Origin: Trichodelitschia bisporula
Taxonomy: Eukaryota; Ascomycota; Dothideomycetes; Phaeotrichales; Phaeotrichaceae
Direction of reading: 5' to 3'
Assembly: GCA_010356995.1 (NCBI GenBank)
Contig: ML996691.1
Span: 1,030,211-1,094,210, forward strand
DNA: 64,000 nt
Position 1 is the stretch's first letter. Every line of letters starts with the position of its first letter. Below the pieces are notes generated by a model that ran no database searches, was not told where the DNA came from, and was given only the letters and a program-made list of their open reading frames with translations. The position numbers were made by a program, and so were the translations under genes. Below, one piece after another: positions 1 to 12,945 of the stretch.

Positions 1-316
1 CAACACACACGACTCCTCAAGTTTCTCCGAGATTCCGACGTCACCTGGTGGTCTCTTCGTGTTTGGCGCTTTCCCCTCCATTCTCGCCTTGACCCCTGTC
101 TCATTTTGCCTAGACGCTAAACTGTTTCTGCTTTCCAGCCCACTTTCCTTCCTCCCCTTCCCAGCAGACAATCCTCCACCAACTCGGCCCAAACCAACTC
201 GCTGACTTGCCCGCCTCTGCCATAACAACCCCCAACTACAACCCCTCCACCCCCCACCCCACAATACACCAACCCCGCCCGCAAGCAACCGCACATACTC
301 GCCTTCCAGCATCGCT
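1..316 (+). promoter_or_regulatory. 5' leader and promoter of the Ubc4/5 gene
   Basis: The stretch before the E2 start codon is pyrimidine-rich (long C and CT runs from about position 120 to 300), as is common in fungal core promoters and 5' UTRs. No coding frame here is convincing. The left end is cut by the window, so the full promoter is not visible. Confidence 0.5.
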
Positions 317-1130
<814 letters not shown>

Positions 1131-1700
1131 TTTGCGACGTTTGATATCATGATGGGAGATATGGGGTTTGATGGTTGCAGGGGGGGTGCCATAGCTGTGA
1201 TACGCATGACAAAGTCTTTGTAGAGCAGATTTTCGGCTGGAGTTTGTGCGGGAGAATCGACATCACTTTGACAGGGACCTTGTTAATGCTTTCACAGTGA
1301 GTGCTCGCTTGCTGCGTCTTTGTTATTGCCGGACGTTGGCTGTTTTCCACGTATGCATCTGCCGGGACTTTGTTCTGTAACAGGGCGTGTGTTCGAGGCG
1401 AAATTGCATTCAGGTTTAGATCGATTTACGACGATATGTGGTTGCTTGATTGTCCTGCCCTTATTACTCTTCCGAGTCTCTTACTTTGCCCTACCATTTG
1501 GAGAAGAGTGTCGTAACACAGTAGATGTCTTCTTCCTCACCGCGCAACCCTGTCGCCATACGCCTTGCTATATCTACACGCGAAAGTCTATAAAACCGCG
1601 TCTCGATGCCCCGCTTAACGTCCTGCTTACGCTAGGCCATGCAGACCACCATTCACAGCTGCTCAGCTGCTCAGCTGCGTCTTAGGTGCAAGCAGCAACC
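1131..1700. other. Convergent intergenic stretch
   Basis: This gap lies between the stop codons of the E2 gene (+) and the poly(A) polymerase gene (-), so it should hold both 3' UTRs. Short open frames occur (for example 1320-1685 +) but show no family resemblance, and no RNA gene is visible. Confidence 0.6.
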
Positions 1701-3552
1701 TCAGGACGTCGTCCCCGCGGTCATCTTTAGAGAGACCTTGCGATCCACCTTACCGGCCTCCAATTGCGCCGCATACGCCTCCGCTGTCTTGCGGCGTAGC
1801 CTGAACGCCTCATAGCAGTGCCCGACAAGCGGCGAGAGCAGCGACCCTTCCGACGTCTGGCTCTTGAGGCTATGCTCCAACAAGCCGCGAAGGTAGGCCA
1901 ACGTCGTCTGGATGTGCTTGATGCCGTATGATTTGTGGCCGAGGTCGTTGAGCGGGTCGGCAGGGTCCTGGAGGACCAGGCTGTAGGGCTGGAAGGGGCT
2001 TATGCTGCTGATGTGGCAGAGACCGGCGAATACCTAGGCGGTTAGTTGGATTTCGGGGGATTGGAGAGGAACGTACGGGGTCTTCCTCCATTTGGTCGCG
2101 GACTGCCTCTGGAAGCCGGACGTTGAGAGGGCGCTTGTGCGCGAGGAATGGGGGTTCGATGGATATGGCGGTCTTGTATGTGTTCAGGTTGGTGTAGAAC
2201 TTGAGCACTGCGCACAGCTTGTGGCCAACCGAGTCGCCCTCAGTGCTTGTGCCGAGCTTGAGTGCCGCAACAATCATCATGACAAGAGTGTACGAGCCCA
2301 CGCCGCCACGGTAGACATCGGTGAGACCGCGAATTTCGAGAGCGGTCTTTAGTACAGCGTAAATGGGGAAGAGGTCCTTATCTTCCTCCAAATATCGTTT
2401 TATCAACTCTCGGGACCTCGAGGTATCGTTGCAGCTGACGACTTGCAAATCTATGCGCGACAGAGTATGCTGCGCGGTGACCAAAGGGTAGCGAGCATAC
2501 CGCATCTTAGACATGCGAAAATGCGGATGTGCATAGAATGCCGAATTAAGCTTCACCAAATCGCGCAGCAACAGCTTTCTAACGTTGAACCGGGGTGCCA
2601 TGTTCGCCTCAGTCTCGGAGGCGGTCTCCCGGAAGAGACGGATATCGATGTCGGAACTCAATAGTGTTAATCCGGTCCGATATGACCCAAAGACCTCCGT
2701 TCGGCAATGAGGCAAAACTTCGTGGACCAAGTCGCGGGTTCCCTGGATGGTGGCCTCGGTTGCGAGCCGTTCTCGAGGAGTCGGAACAATGTATTTAGCA
2801 AAACCGTTGATTTCTTCTGAAAGTCTAAGATAAGAGTCAGTCTTGTTCCAAGTGCAAAGACCAACACACCTTTCAAATCCCCTAGAGTGCGACAGTCCCT
2901 GCATCCAAGGCAGCCTCGTGGCGGGAACAGGCCTCCCGATGTTCGGGAGCACGTACTGCCCCTCGTATTCCAAAGGCGTGGTGTCGTTTACCATTGACTT
3001 CAGAATCTTCTTCGCCTTTGGCGTCGCCCCAGCCGTTTCTATGTTGAGGTGCTTGAACCAGAGGTCCTCCGGGTCGTCAAGTGTGCCCTTTTGCTCATCT
3101 TTCGGCTCCTCCACTTTGCGAGCCGCGTTCGGGAGTTCTGGTCGATAGCACCCCGCCGAGGGCCCCACCTTCACTGTATGAATGAGCTCGGATCGATTCT
3201 TGTCGCGATGCAGCTCCAGCGTTTTCGCAACACTCGAGGGGTCTATGCACTCGACATGAACTTGCTTAATGTGGTCGCTCTTTCTCCGGCGGGATACCAA
3301 TTGTCTATAGCGCTCCTTTGTCGAGGCTGGATGGACCGTGAAGATCAGTAGTTGTGAGTTCTCCGTCGAGGCGGCGGGAAGATCGGACGCGGTGGTGTTG
3401 GCTTCAGCATCTTGACTTGATCTTGTGCTGGATGTGTATTCCTTCGAGAACCTCGGACGAGATTGGGGTTCGACGAAGAGAGCCCATACGGCGCGACTTG
3501 GACGGAAAGCGTTCCCAGACGCACAGGCAATGCGACTGCGAGTAACTGACAT
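1701..3552 (-). CDS. Non-canonical poly(A) polymerase / terminal nucleotidyltransferase, possibly mitochondrial
   Basis: It probably adds nucleotides to RNA 3' ends (Trf4/Cid1-like superfamily). Exons 3552-2870, 2824-2077 and 2033-1701 give about 587 aa. The 45-nt first intron is a multiple of three and so is easily read through, but removing it joins FER to LSEEINGF, which fits the family. The nucleotidyltransferase signature VFGSYRTGLTLLSSDIDI lies near residues 270-290, with a third acidic residue in SRIDLQVV. A PAP-associated region follows (LKTALEIRGL, then GGVGSYTLVMM), ending with DPADPLNDLGHKSYGI encoded by the last exon. The first 30 residues are Arg-rich and nearly free of acids, which suggests a mitochondrial transit peptide (inference). 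The domain call is safe; substrate and location are not. Confidence 0.85.
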
Positions 3553-3846
3553 GGGAAGTTGGAATGGCCGCCAGTGAGGTTTTGCGCGAGCGTCGGGTTA
3601 ACTGAGCTAGAACTTGACGTTGGAACTTTTACGCCGGACTCGCGGTAACATATCGCCGTTGATGCCTTATCAGTGAGGCCTAATGCTGCCTGAGGCTGTA
3701 CCACCAACCACGCAGCACAATGGTCAATACCTGAACAAAGTGACGATTTCCGCGCAAAGAGACCCATCGAGCTTCGTTATTTCTGCAAAATCTTGTCTGT
3801 AGGTCTCAACTAACCTGGGAAGCTGGCCAGCCGGCCTTTGCTAGCT

Positions 3847-5761
3847 ATGGAGAAGCTGAAGCAGCTCCTCCACCCTGGTCGCTCCCTCGCCCTAGAAGAA
3901 TGGCCCTCATTCAGGCAGTGGGCTGTATGCTTGTAAGGCCGTGGCACGTTGCGCAACTGGGAATCTACCAGGCTAACCTTAGGATCTTAGTATTGTTTGC
4001 AACTTTAACGTGGATGTCGGTAAGTAGACCAAGTGCACTTTTATTCACTTCATTCGCTACTTTGCTTTGTTATTCATGTTCAAAACAAGCTCAAAAGCGC
4101 AACCTAAAGCTTGAGAAACGATGACGATCATGTCGATATTCCCGTGGTTCAATGTACAGGGCATATGACCAAGAAGAACAAGTTAACATAACCTCAGGCC
4201 CGGAGATCGAGCTGATATATCCTCCCGAGGTTTCCTTCACCGCATCCGACCTCTCTGCCATATGCTTCAACAGGTCGGTCTCAACACTGCTTTTTAGCCT
4301 CACTTACTGATGATCGGTGAAGCTTCCCTGAAAGACATGACACCGACATCGAAGGAGATGTCTTCTTTCAATTCACAGTTCGCAACAACTCTCCAGATGT
4401 TCCGCTCTTATCACCAGCGCCCCCTCATGGCAGCGCAGATGCCTTTTACGGCAATTGCATATTTCGCCAGGAGTATGACTCCATGACAAAGCGAAGCTTC
4501 AACCAAAGGTCTCTTGTACTTATATCAACACATGAGTTCCCGTCTTTCTTCGCCAAACTGCTCCGCATCGTCACGGACTGTGGCCCTATTAGTGACCCCA
4601 CAAGACTTGAAGCTGCTTGCTCGCAAATATCGGAATGGCCAGCCCCCTTTGTCGGCCACCTGGAGCTGCCGTTTCTCGGATCACTGCTCAAGCTCGAGAT
4701 GTAAGTGACATGTGTCATGCTTAAAGCCTTTGCTCAACGTTCATAGACCTCCACATCCCAGTTTCCCGCTCCAGGGACTCTGGACTTCCCTTCCGAGATC
4801 AGACCTCATATTCGCCTACGAGCCCATGACCTGCTGGGACACCGTTCTCCCCTACATTCCTTCCCTCGCGGAGCTTTACGTTGTCTACGAGAAGCTCCTC
4901 CTAGGCGAGAGCGTCATCGTCCTCGCCAAATCCCCCCACATCTGCGCAGACTTCGTTTCCATCCTCAACGACCTCATTCGCCCAGTACCCTACGCCGGCG
5001 TCCGCCGACCTTATCTAACCATGCAATCCGACTTCTTCATCGGCTCCCATGACCGCGCTACCCCGCGGCACTTCCTCATCGGCATCACCAACCCCTTCTT
5101 GCTGAAGCGCCTCATGACGGCCGCCGAAACCGTCAACAACAGCAGCGCCCCCTCACCCAGCATATCCAGCGACACGCCACACATCCTCTATCTCAAGACC
5201 ACCCCCGGCCCCCCGAGCGTAAAACCGTACTCCGCGCACCACCGCCGCAAACACACCACCGAATTCGACATCCCAGGCGGCCTCGAGCCGCAAGGACCCA
5301 CAAAACGCTTTCTAAAATCCGACCACGCCTTCACCGCAGCCCTCGACAACGCCCTGCGCGTAGAGCGCGAGAACCCAACCGGCCCGCCCCTGGCCTCGCC
5401 CCTTATCCGCCGGCACTTCGCCGAGCTCACAGCACAGATCCTCGCGCCCATCAACCGCTACCTGACGACGCACATGAAGGCGAGCTCGAGCGCGGTGCCG
5501 GTGCAGGGGAGCAGCTTCGCGGGCCCGTCGCACTATGCCAATTTTTCCCAGGCGACCTTCTTGCAGAGCCTGGCGAAGCATGGCGCGGCGGTGAAGTTCC
5601 GGGGTCAGAACCCGCTGCAGAGGTATAAGGCAAGGGATGCGTTTTATGAGCGCTTTTGTCAGAGTCATAATTTCTTTGCGTGGTTGGAGATGAAGGTTAC
5701 GCTGGAGAGGGAGGCGAGTGCTGGGATGCTGGGGGGGCCGGGGACGGGGCCTGTGGCGTAG
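3847..5761 (+). CDS. DENN-domain protein, DENND6 (AFI1-like) family
   Basis: In animals DENND6 proteins are exchange factors for Rab GTPases on endosomes. A similar trafficking role is likely here but is inferred. Five exons (3847-3932, 3991-4019, 4198-4273, 4323-4700, 4747-5761) join to 527 aa. The second exon is only 29 nt. The protein starts MEKLKQLLHPGR, then has the uDENN core FIVCNFNVDVGPEIELIYPP and a long cDENN stretch (LAELYVVYEKLLLGESVIVL, then a GITNPFLLKRL segment). It ends with an alpha-helical region containing LIRRHFAELTAQILAPINRY. These blocks follow human DENND6 order throughout. The 178-nt third intron is unusually long for this window. The start codon is the first ATG of an open frame and gives the expected short N-terminus. 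Confidence 0.9.
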
Positions 5762-6453
5762 GGTGGGATGAGGGCGTTGCGGTGGTGGGTTTTGTGCTAC
5801 TGTAGCGATGGCGTGGGTCGGGTCTTGTCTGGATGGTTATGGACAATCGGAAGGAATAGGGGCGGCTTCTTATTCTTCAAGGCGGGCATGGGTGTCGGTC
5901 CCATGCAGAATAATAGCCTTGCGATCCGGTAATGCATTCCTAACGGCCGTTTCTGGATACGTGGACGTGATGATGTCAATTCGATCGTCGAAACCTAGGA
6001 ATCGTTTTGAACGAGAGTTGGCCTAATATCGGCGTCCTTGACAAGCTACTCGTCCGGTAGGTTGCGCTTACCATTCGGACCGCGACCCTTCGGAAAGGAG
6101 TTCCTGAACCATACCCCAAGAGCCCTCACACATCACCTCACACTGCCGCACCAGCCAGCAATTAAGATAGTCGTTACGCCAACCACTACGGCAACGCCGT
6201 GTCACTCCTCCCCATAGGTACAGTAAAAGCCTTCGGGTATATTAACCAATTCTCCCCAGACCCAGTACTCAAGTCCATCACCCGCATCTCGCGGGGTCTA
6301 TCGGGCCGCCCATGTCGGGTCACACTCTCGGCCCGAGCAGATTATCAAGGAAACTCGTAGCTCATGACGCTGAGCGCAGATCAGGTACTCAGGGGCACAT
6401 TTGCGCCCTCCATCCACCGTCACCGAATTGCACACACAGACTCCAACTCGTCC
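5762..6453. other. Convergent intergenic stretch, nothing recognised
   Basis: Holds the 3' ends of the DENND6-like gene (+) and the 73-aa small gene (-). I see no RNA gene, repeat or extra coding frame with family resemblance. Confidence 0.5.
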
Positions 6454-6724
6454 TCACCGCGGCCACACGGGCGCGGTCCACCGACTCGCGGTCTCGCGAC
6501 TGGACGTCGAGCCCTTGGGCGTGGAGGTTGGACTCGACCAGGAGGCGCCGTAGACGTATTCGCCGTCAACATATTGCGCGTCGCTGTGCCAGGTGTTGCG
6601 CTTAGAGCGCTTGACATATTTCTTTTCTAGGCGGTGGAGCTCGAGACCTGGAGGGGTTAGGGGGGTTTGAGAGTGGGGTGTGGGGGGGGAACGGACGGGC
6701 TTGGAGCTTGGTGAAGAGACCCAT
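6454..6724 (-). CDS. Small conserved-looking basic protein (73 aa), unknown function
   Basis: I do not recognise a named family. Two exons (6724-6697 and 6647-6454) flank a 49-nt intron with a CTAAC branch site and a CAG acceptor. They encode MGLFTKLQARLELHRLEKKY followed by VKRSKRNTWHSDAQYVDGEY and a Ser/Thr-rich tail that ends in WTAPVWPR. The N-terminal half is a charged amphipathic helix. Removing the intron turns two unrelated short frames into one smooth protein, which is the main reason to accept it. The MGLF start gives a Gly at position 2, a possible N-myristoylation site (inference). An alternative 3' splice pattern near the stop cannot be excluded. Confidence 0.6.
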
Positions 6725-8632
6725 TTTTGACGGTGGGTTGGTGGTGAGTGAGATTTGGGTGGTGACAGGATTGGAGTGTTGTGATGCGGTGAGCTGTGGG
6801 GAGGATATATGTCGTCTGGTCGATGACACCCCAGTGAGACGTGAATGGCAGGAGAGTCGGCGTTGAAGGGAAACTCGTCGCAGTGTGCAGACGAATTGAG
6901 ATAACAGATAAGGAAACCGAATAGAGACAGTGTAGCAACCCTTTCGGTGCTGGTAACTCAATTAGAAAGAATAGACACAATTATTGAAGAGAGGTCGTAT
7001 GTAGATCTGACGGAGAAGCCAAAGGAAAATCGGTGGAAGCAAGCAAGCAGCGAGATCGACAGGCACACGCGGGCGGCCGCGGCCAGCCTTAACACGTTTT
7101 CTATCGCTCCACATTCCGCTATCTCCACCACGGGCGCTGCTATCGACAACCGGCCATCACGCGAGGGCGCCCGCCTCAGCGCCGCGCGCCGACGCCCACG
7201 ACGCCGCGTATTGGTGGTGGCGCGCCGCACTCGGCTGCCCACGATCCTGCGACACATTGCGCAAGGCCGCCCGAGCGGCAGCAAGGGGAATGTACGGATG
7301 TATGATCAGCAACTGCGTTCTCTACCACCGCAGGTACGCACATAGGTATCTCATCCCGAACATGGCCATGATTCGGGTAGGTAGCAGGAGGTGTGGTGAT
7401 GGCTGCCGAAACGGAAGGGAAGGGGTCTTTGTGTGGATTCGGGCTAGCGCGACGCCCACGCGGCCGAGCGAAGGGCCGGGACCCCCGCTTAGCTCGTGCT
7501 GGCCCGTGTTGAGTGCCGGATGGAAGTGGGCGTGCGGAGAAGCTTGGCGGCTGGGAGAAGCGCAATTTGCGCCGTGAACTTCTTTGTGGGGCGGGGCGGG
7601 CCTGGACTCTGGCTGTTAGCGAGAGACAGGAGAATAATGTTCCGCTGAACGGGCGGGGTTTGATTTTGCTATCAATACATCCGTAATATCGCCACAGGAA
7701 CATGACTTGGATACGGTCTCAGCAGGAGAGATTGTGCGAGCAGCGGCGACATGCATCGTCTCCTGCGCGCGACGTGTCGACTCGTACCGTACCTCTCCTC
7801 TTCCGTGCAGCTTGCGTGATAGACAAGCCTCGCCATTTCGTAATTCCAGAACCCTAATGCCGTCCCCTGCGCTTTCTTGACAGCTGCGTGCAGGGCTGGT
7901 TGGCACACCGACGGCGGCGCCGCTGGATACCTCGTGGTACTGACTCGGGATTGGGGCGTGGCGAAGGGATTTGGTATCTACGAGTACTCGCAACGGCGAT
8001 TATCGAGATAAGCGTCATCATCACCGGCAGCGCGGAGAAGCTTTGCAGTATGCTGCTATCAACGCAGTGCGACAAGACATGGTAGAGGTGATCAGGCTAG
8101 ACTTGCCAACGCAGCCCCCCTGACGCCAAACCACGATATCAAATTGCCCGAGATCGCGGGGGAGTGCAAAGCCTTTCATCTTACGCTTTGCCGTGCTGAC
8201 GGCCTCGCCCCAACCTACCTTCGGTATAACCCGAATTAAACTGCATGTTCGATCTCGTTTCACAGGAACGTACCGCAATGGAAACGAAATGCCATCCAAG
8301 CCTCGTGGCATCAATGGTTCAACAGTCGCTAAACATTATCTCTACTCTTTTAGTGGGAGTCACTGCAATACTATTGATGTCTAGCAGAAGAAGCCACCTG
8401 CAGAGTGCTCGATAACGACATGCTTTCTACTTGCCGCTACTGTCTAACTCCTAAAGAAATCACAGCCGAATGGCATGACTACAGGATGCCCATACCAGCC
8501 GATGCGTGGCCATACAACCAATTAGTTCGGATACAACCCAATCGCCTACCACGTCTAGTTAGTGCTTGAAGAGTAACTTCCCCACACATCCTTCATCAAA
8601 CTTCATTACAAGCCGATCGAGGGAATCACAAG
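6725..8632. other. Intergenic stretch between the 73-aa gene and TPS2
   Basis: Nearly 2 kb without a gene I can support. Open frames up to 175 aa exist (for example 7176-7703 -), but they are Arg/Pro-rich, lack family resemblance and overlap other frames of equal length, as expected of GC-rich non-coding DNA. It should hold the promoter of the small gene and the 3' UTR of TPS2. Confidence 0.5.
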
Positions 8633-11600
8633 CTACAGGCGCGACTCCGGCACAACACCGTCAATTACCGCGACGGGCCCCACGTTCCCAGAGTCGGTGC
8701 TGCCTGTCAGGCCGGAGATTGTCGAGATGACATCGGCGGGCTCAAGCAAATGCCAGGTCGCCAGAGTCTGCTTGTTGCTGGGGCCAACAGTGGTGGTGAA
8801 GAGGTGGCTAGGCGGGAGCGATGTCTGATGGAGAGCGCGGAACATATCTCATTGTTGTTAGTATGTATCATCACAAATAGTGGATGGTGTATGACTCACC
8901 TTCGTCGGTGAAATCGTCACCAAGACAGAGCACGAACTCCGGCTTATCTTCATCGGCCCCGTACCCCTCAACCAGGCGCTTCGCAATCTCGCCCTTGTTG
9001 ACGAAGCGAGGCCGAACCTCGAGATTGGCCTTGCCAGTCATAACGTCAACATCGTACTTCTTTACCACCGTGTCGGTGAGTTCCTTTTGGCATAGCTGAG
9101 CTTGATGAAGGCCGTACTCGGGATCCGCACGACGGTAGTGCCACGTGAGAGCAATCTTCTTGCGCTCAATGAAGGATCCTGCACCTCGTCAGCTTTTTAA
9201 CGTCACGTTCAGCGAGCAGCAAATACCCTGCGTCTTCTCGGTGTACTGCTGGAACACATCCAGAACCTCTTGCTGCCAGCCCATGTCCAAGTGCTCGGTG
9301 ATGTTCTCCCACTCATCGTGCTGAGGGTATCTCATGAAGCTACCATGCTCGGCGCTCAGACCGAGCTCGGGAATGTGGCCCATCCACTCATCGAGGAATG
9401 CCTGGTCGCGACCGCTGATGATCCACACCGCATTCTTCGGATCCGACGCCAACGTCTTGAGCGTGCGGATGATGCGATCCGACGGGATGGCTGCCTGTGG
9501 ATCACGAACAATGGGCGTCAACGTGCCATCGTAGTCGAAGAGGAAGAGCCGCTTCTTTGCAGCACGGTACTGGAGCAACAACTTCGTCCGATCTAGGGCA
9601 GGCGTGGCAATAGAGTGGTCGAAGGACTCGAGGTTGGTTAGGAGGCGCTTGAGGAAACCATTCGTCCAGGCCTGAACATTGTGGGTGACGACATGCTTGT
9701 AGAGGGCGTCGTGTGTGGCGGTCCTTTCCTCCGGTGGCATGGTCAGGGCCTTGTTAATGGCATCTGCAACGCCGTTGAAGTCCCAGGGATTGACGTGGAT
9801 GGCATCGGCTAAGATGCTAGCTGTACCAGAGAACTCTGAAAGGATGAGTTGCCCTTTATTTTCCTTCTGGCAGATTATGTACTCAAGACTAGTAGTGTTC
9901 ATGCCATCACGAACGCTAGTGATGAGACCAACGTCGGCAACACGCAGAAGAGCGAAGTACTCCTCCTTGGCCAGATATTGCGGGAAATGCTGGACAGGCG
10001 TAAAGCTCAAGGATCCATATTCGCCATTGATTTTGGCCACCAAGTCGGATATCTTGTTGATGAACCGCGTTTCGCCATCGTTACCTTCCGTGTTAATCTG
10101 ACTTGGGCTGGTGATTTGAATCAGGACCACCTTCCCTCGCCACTGAGGATACTTTTCGAGAAACTCTTCAAACGCTTGGAGCTTCTGTGCTACACCTCGA
10201 ACAGTGTCCAAGCGATCGCGTCCAATGATGATCTTGCAGTTGCCATAGACCTCGCGGATGGCGCGCGCCTTTTCGTCCACCGCAGGATCATTGAAGGCGA
10301 CATGCTGGATCGAGGCGGCGTTTATGCCAATGGAAAAGACGTCAATCGAAACATGCACTCCATAGGCATCGATACCGGTTGATGAGGAGTCATATCCGAG
10401 GACTCGAGTGCAGCAGGATGCAAAATGGCGGGAATAGCTGTAGGCTTGAAATCCGACCATGTTGGCTCCAAGCATGCCCTCCAGCAACTCCTTTCTCCGA
10501 CTCAGGCAGCGAAAGTACTCGCTGCTCGGGAACGGCACATGCAAAAAGAATCCGCTGTAAATGTTCGGAATCCGCTGGCGCAACATGCTAGGGAGAAGCA
10601 TAAGGCTGTAGTCGTGGATCAGAACAATGTCGCCCGGCTGGTAAATCTCAAGGATGCGGTCTGCGAACTGCTTGTTCATCCGATAGTAGTCAGCCCAGGC
10701 CTGTCGCGAAGCGCGCCCATCGGTGGGCTCCTGCTGCTTATAGTGGAAAAGAGGGTAGAGCTCCGTCTCAGCGAAACGGCGCCACCGCGTCTGGTTTTTG
10801 ATGACATAGGCATCTTCTTCCTTGTCCACTGTATCTACAAGCCAGACGGGAACAATTTTACCGCCATGGTCGTACTGGAGTTGTTTCTCCAGACGTTCCC
10901 GATCAGAACGTTTAATGCGAAGACCAAGATTGCTGGGTGTAGGCGGTTTGATCGTGCCATCGACAGGAATTGGCGCAGCAGCGGGGTTGGTCGTCTGCGA
11001 GATCGCATCCGGCATTCCAGTCCCGGCTTCAGAGGTGGGGAATGCTCCGGGTTCCTTTCGAATCTCACCCGTCCAGCCGACCAGGGTATGGTTCCACGGG
11101 GACGACGATGACGCCAGATATGAGAATGAATCGAATAACGCCGACGTTCCGCGACGAGGGGTCAGGTTCTACCGACTTGTGAGCCAGAATTCCGAGGAGT
11201 TTATAGAAAGCACCTACCCAGTCTGCATCTGGGGCGAACCCGATATTGTATGGCACGAGGAAGGTTGCGCTGATGATCCGGCCGCTAAGATTGAGCTTGG
11301 GATGCACAGCTCTAGGGTCGGTATGCGAAAGATCACTCTCCGACTTCAGCGGCTTGATCGACTCTTCGCCGATGGCTCCGGAAGAAGCTTTGCTATTCTT
11401 TTTCCCCTCCATAAGTTGCTCTTTCACAAAGTACGTGTTGGCGTTCCATTGCGGACCGGGGGTCGCGGTTGCTGGGTCGAAGCCGAGCTGTTCAAATTCA
11501 CGAACATTCTGCTCGAAGTACGCAGATTGTCCAGAGGCATGGACACCAGGAGTAACCGGGGGTGGTTCTTTCAGGGGCTCTGGAGTATCGACATGGCGAC

Positions 11601-11658
11601 CGGCCACCTCCACGCTCGCGGGAGGTGCGGGGTCGCTTTCTTGAGAATCGCGCTGCAT
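8633..11658 (-). CDS. TPS2: Trehalose-6-phosphate phosphatase (TPS2 type, with TPS-like N-terminal domain)
   Basis: It removes phosphate from trehalose 6-phosphate to give trehalose, and in yeast it sits in the cytosolic trehalose synthase complex. Exons 11658-11218, 11168-9227, 9178-8900 and 8847-8633 encode about 958 aa. A variable 110-residue lead precedes RIISATFLVPYNIGFAPDAD. A GT20 glycosyltransferase-like domain follows (IHDYSLMLLPSMLR, IGRDRLDTVRGVAQKL, VGLITSVRDGMNTTSLEY). The C-terminal HAD phosphatase has LFLFDYDGTLTPIV (nucleophile DYDGT), WIISGRDQAFLDEW and LCLGDDFTDEDMF. All three introns are 48-52 nt with good phase. An ATG 78 nt upstream is also in frame; I chose 11658 because the intervening residues look like leader sequence. 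It is divergent from VAC14. Confidence 0.96.
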
Positions 11659-12945
11659 GGTCAGTCTTTCGCACTTCCGAGGAGACGTGAAGTGGAAGAG
11701 TGAGAAGGGAAATGGTTTGATAGAGTGGAGGAACAAGACTCGCTGCCGGCGATCTTGGGAGACCTTGCCTCGCGGCTGTACGGGGCAGGAGCTTGGGCAG
11801 GGGAAAGCAAGAAGGAGCGTAATAACGATGTCATAGCAGGGCAGAACCTAGGATTGCCTGAGGTGTCTCCGCGCATGCACCCAGTTCTGATGTGGATAAA
11901 GCATTTTGGACGGCAAGAATCCGTGATTGCAATTGATCCAGCAAGGAATATCTTCTTTTCGGAATTTAAAAGGGGAGGAATGTTGTCTTAAACGTACCTC
12001 TGCTTCACCTTGTTGCATTGTTGTTGTTACACCTGACAAACACCGTAGTAGGGCGAAAGTTCGAGAGAGGGATCTCGGGCTAAGGGTCTGGGAGCGGACA
12101 GGTACTTGGTTACATAGGGAACCACGAGAGTGGCCTGGGCGAAGGGTGAGTACCGTAGAAGCGGTGAGGAAGGGAGGGGGAATGGAATTGGCCAATGTTC
12201 AAGGACAAAAAGAGACACCAGGCAAACGTCCTTAAATAACTGGAAGATGAGAGACAGAATTGTTCCTCCCGTTCTATTGTACCTAGGTAGTTGCCCTGGA
12301 AGAGGCCCGGGAGGGGTTTGAAGCTGCAGAAGTAGAGTGACGTAACGCGGCGGAGGAGCTGTTTAATTTTTGGCGTTCCCCGCTGCAACGAGTTCTCCCG
12401 CACATTCAGAGTGACTGCCCGCCTACGCCATTATGAACCGCTCCATGTATTTATTCATGAGTCTGTAGGTGTAGAGACATGCACTGGACGTTTGAAGCTT
12501 CAAATGCGAGTCGGTGATCACCTTTTATTTTGTACACGGCTCTGCGTTCTTGATCATCGTTACAGCGCCTGGACCCCCACGACCCCTTGAGCATCCCGCC
12601 CGTGGCTGGTGCGGCTCCATCCAGGCGCGCCGCCACATCAAAGTGCCCCGCATCTAACTTCAAGTAGCTTAGCGTCCTCCATGCGTCATGCTTGGAGCCT
12701 GATTTCGCACGGTGTTGCTGCCTCATCTTGCGGCCCTCCTCAACGGCGGCGCGTGGATGCGCAGCAAGAAGTCAACAATCTCCTTCACCACTGACTGCGT
12801 ATCCCTCTGTCTTGCCCGTCACTCTTGAATATCTGATAGACTATTCACGAATCCCCCATCCCTCTTTAAACCACCTCCCAGGCTATCAGCTGTAGGATTC
12901 ACCACTCATGACCTTAACCCTCTGACGTCGGTTTGCTCTCTCGCC
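11659..12945. promoter_or_regulatory. Shared upstream region of TPS2 and VAC14, with candidate STRE sites
   Basis: This 1.3-kb divergent promoter has no convincing coding frame. AGGGG pentamers, the core of stress response elements bound by Msn2/4-type zinc fingers, occur at 11971-11975 and 12175-12179 (+), with CCCCT near 12582. TPS2 is stress-induced in yeast, so these are reasonable candidates, but a pentamer is expected by chance at this length. A GTACGT donor near 11996 on the minus strand could start a 5' UTR intron of TPS2. Confidence 0.4.

Noticed and set aside
7176-7703. 175-codon minus-strand frame
   Set aside because: Arg/Pro-rich composition, no motif, overlaps other long frames, and no splice context.
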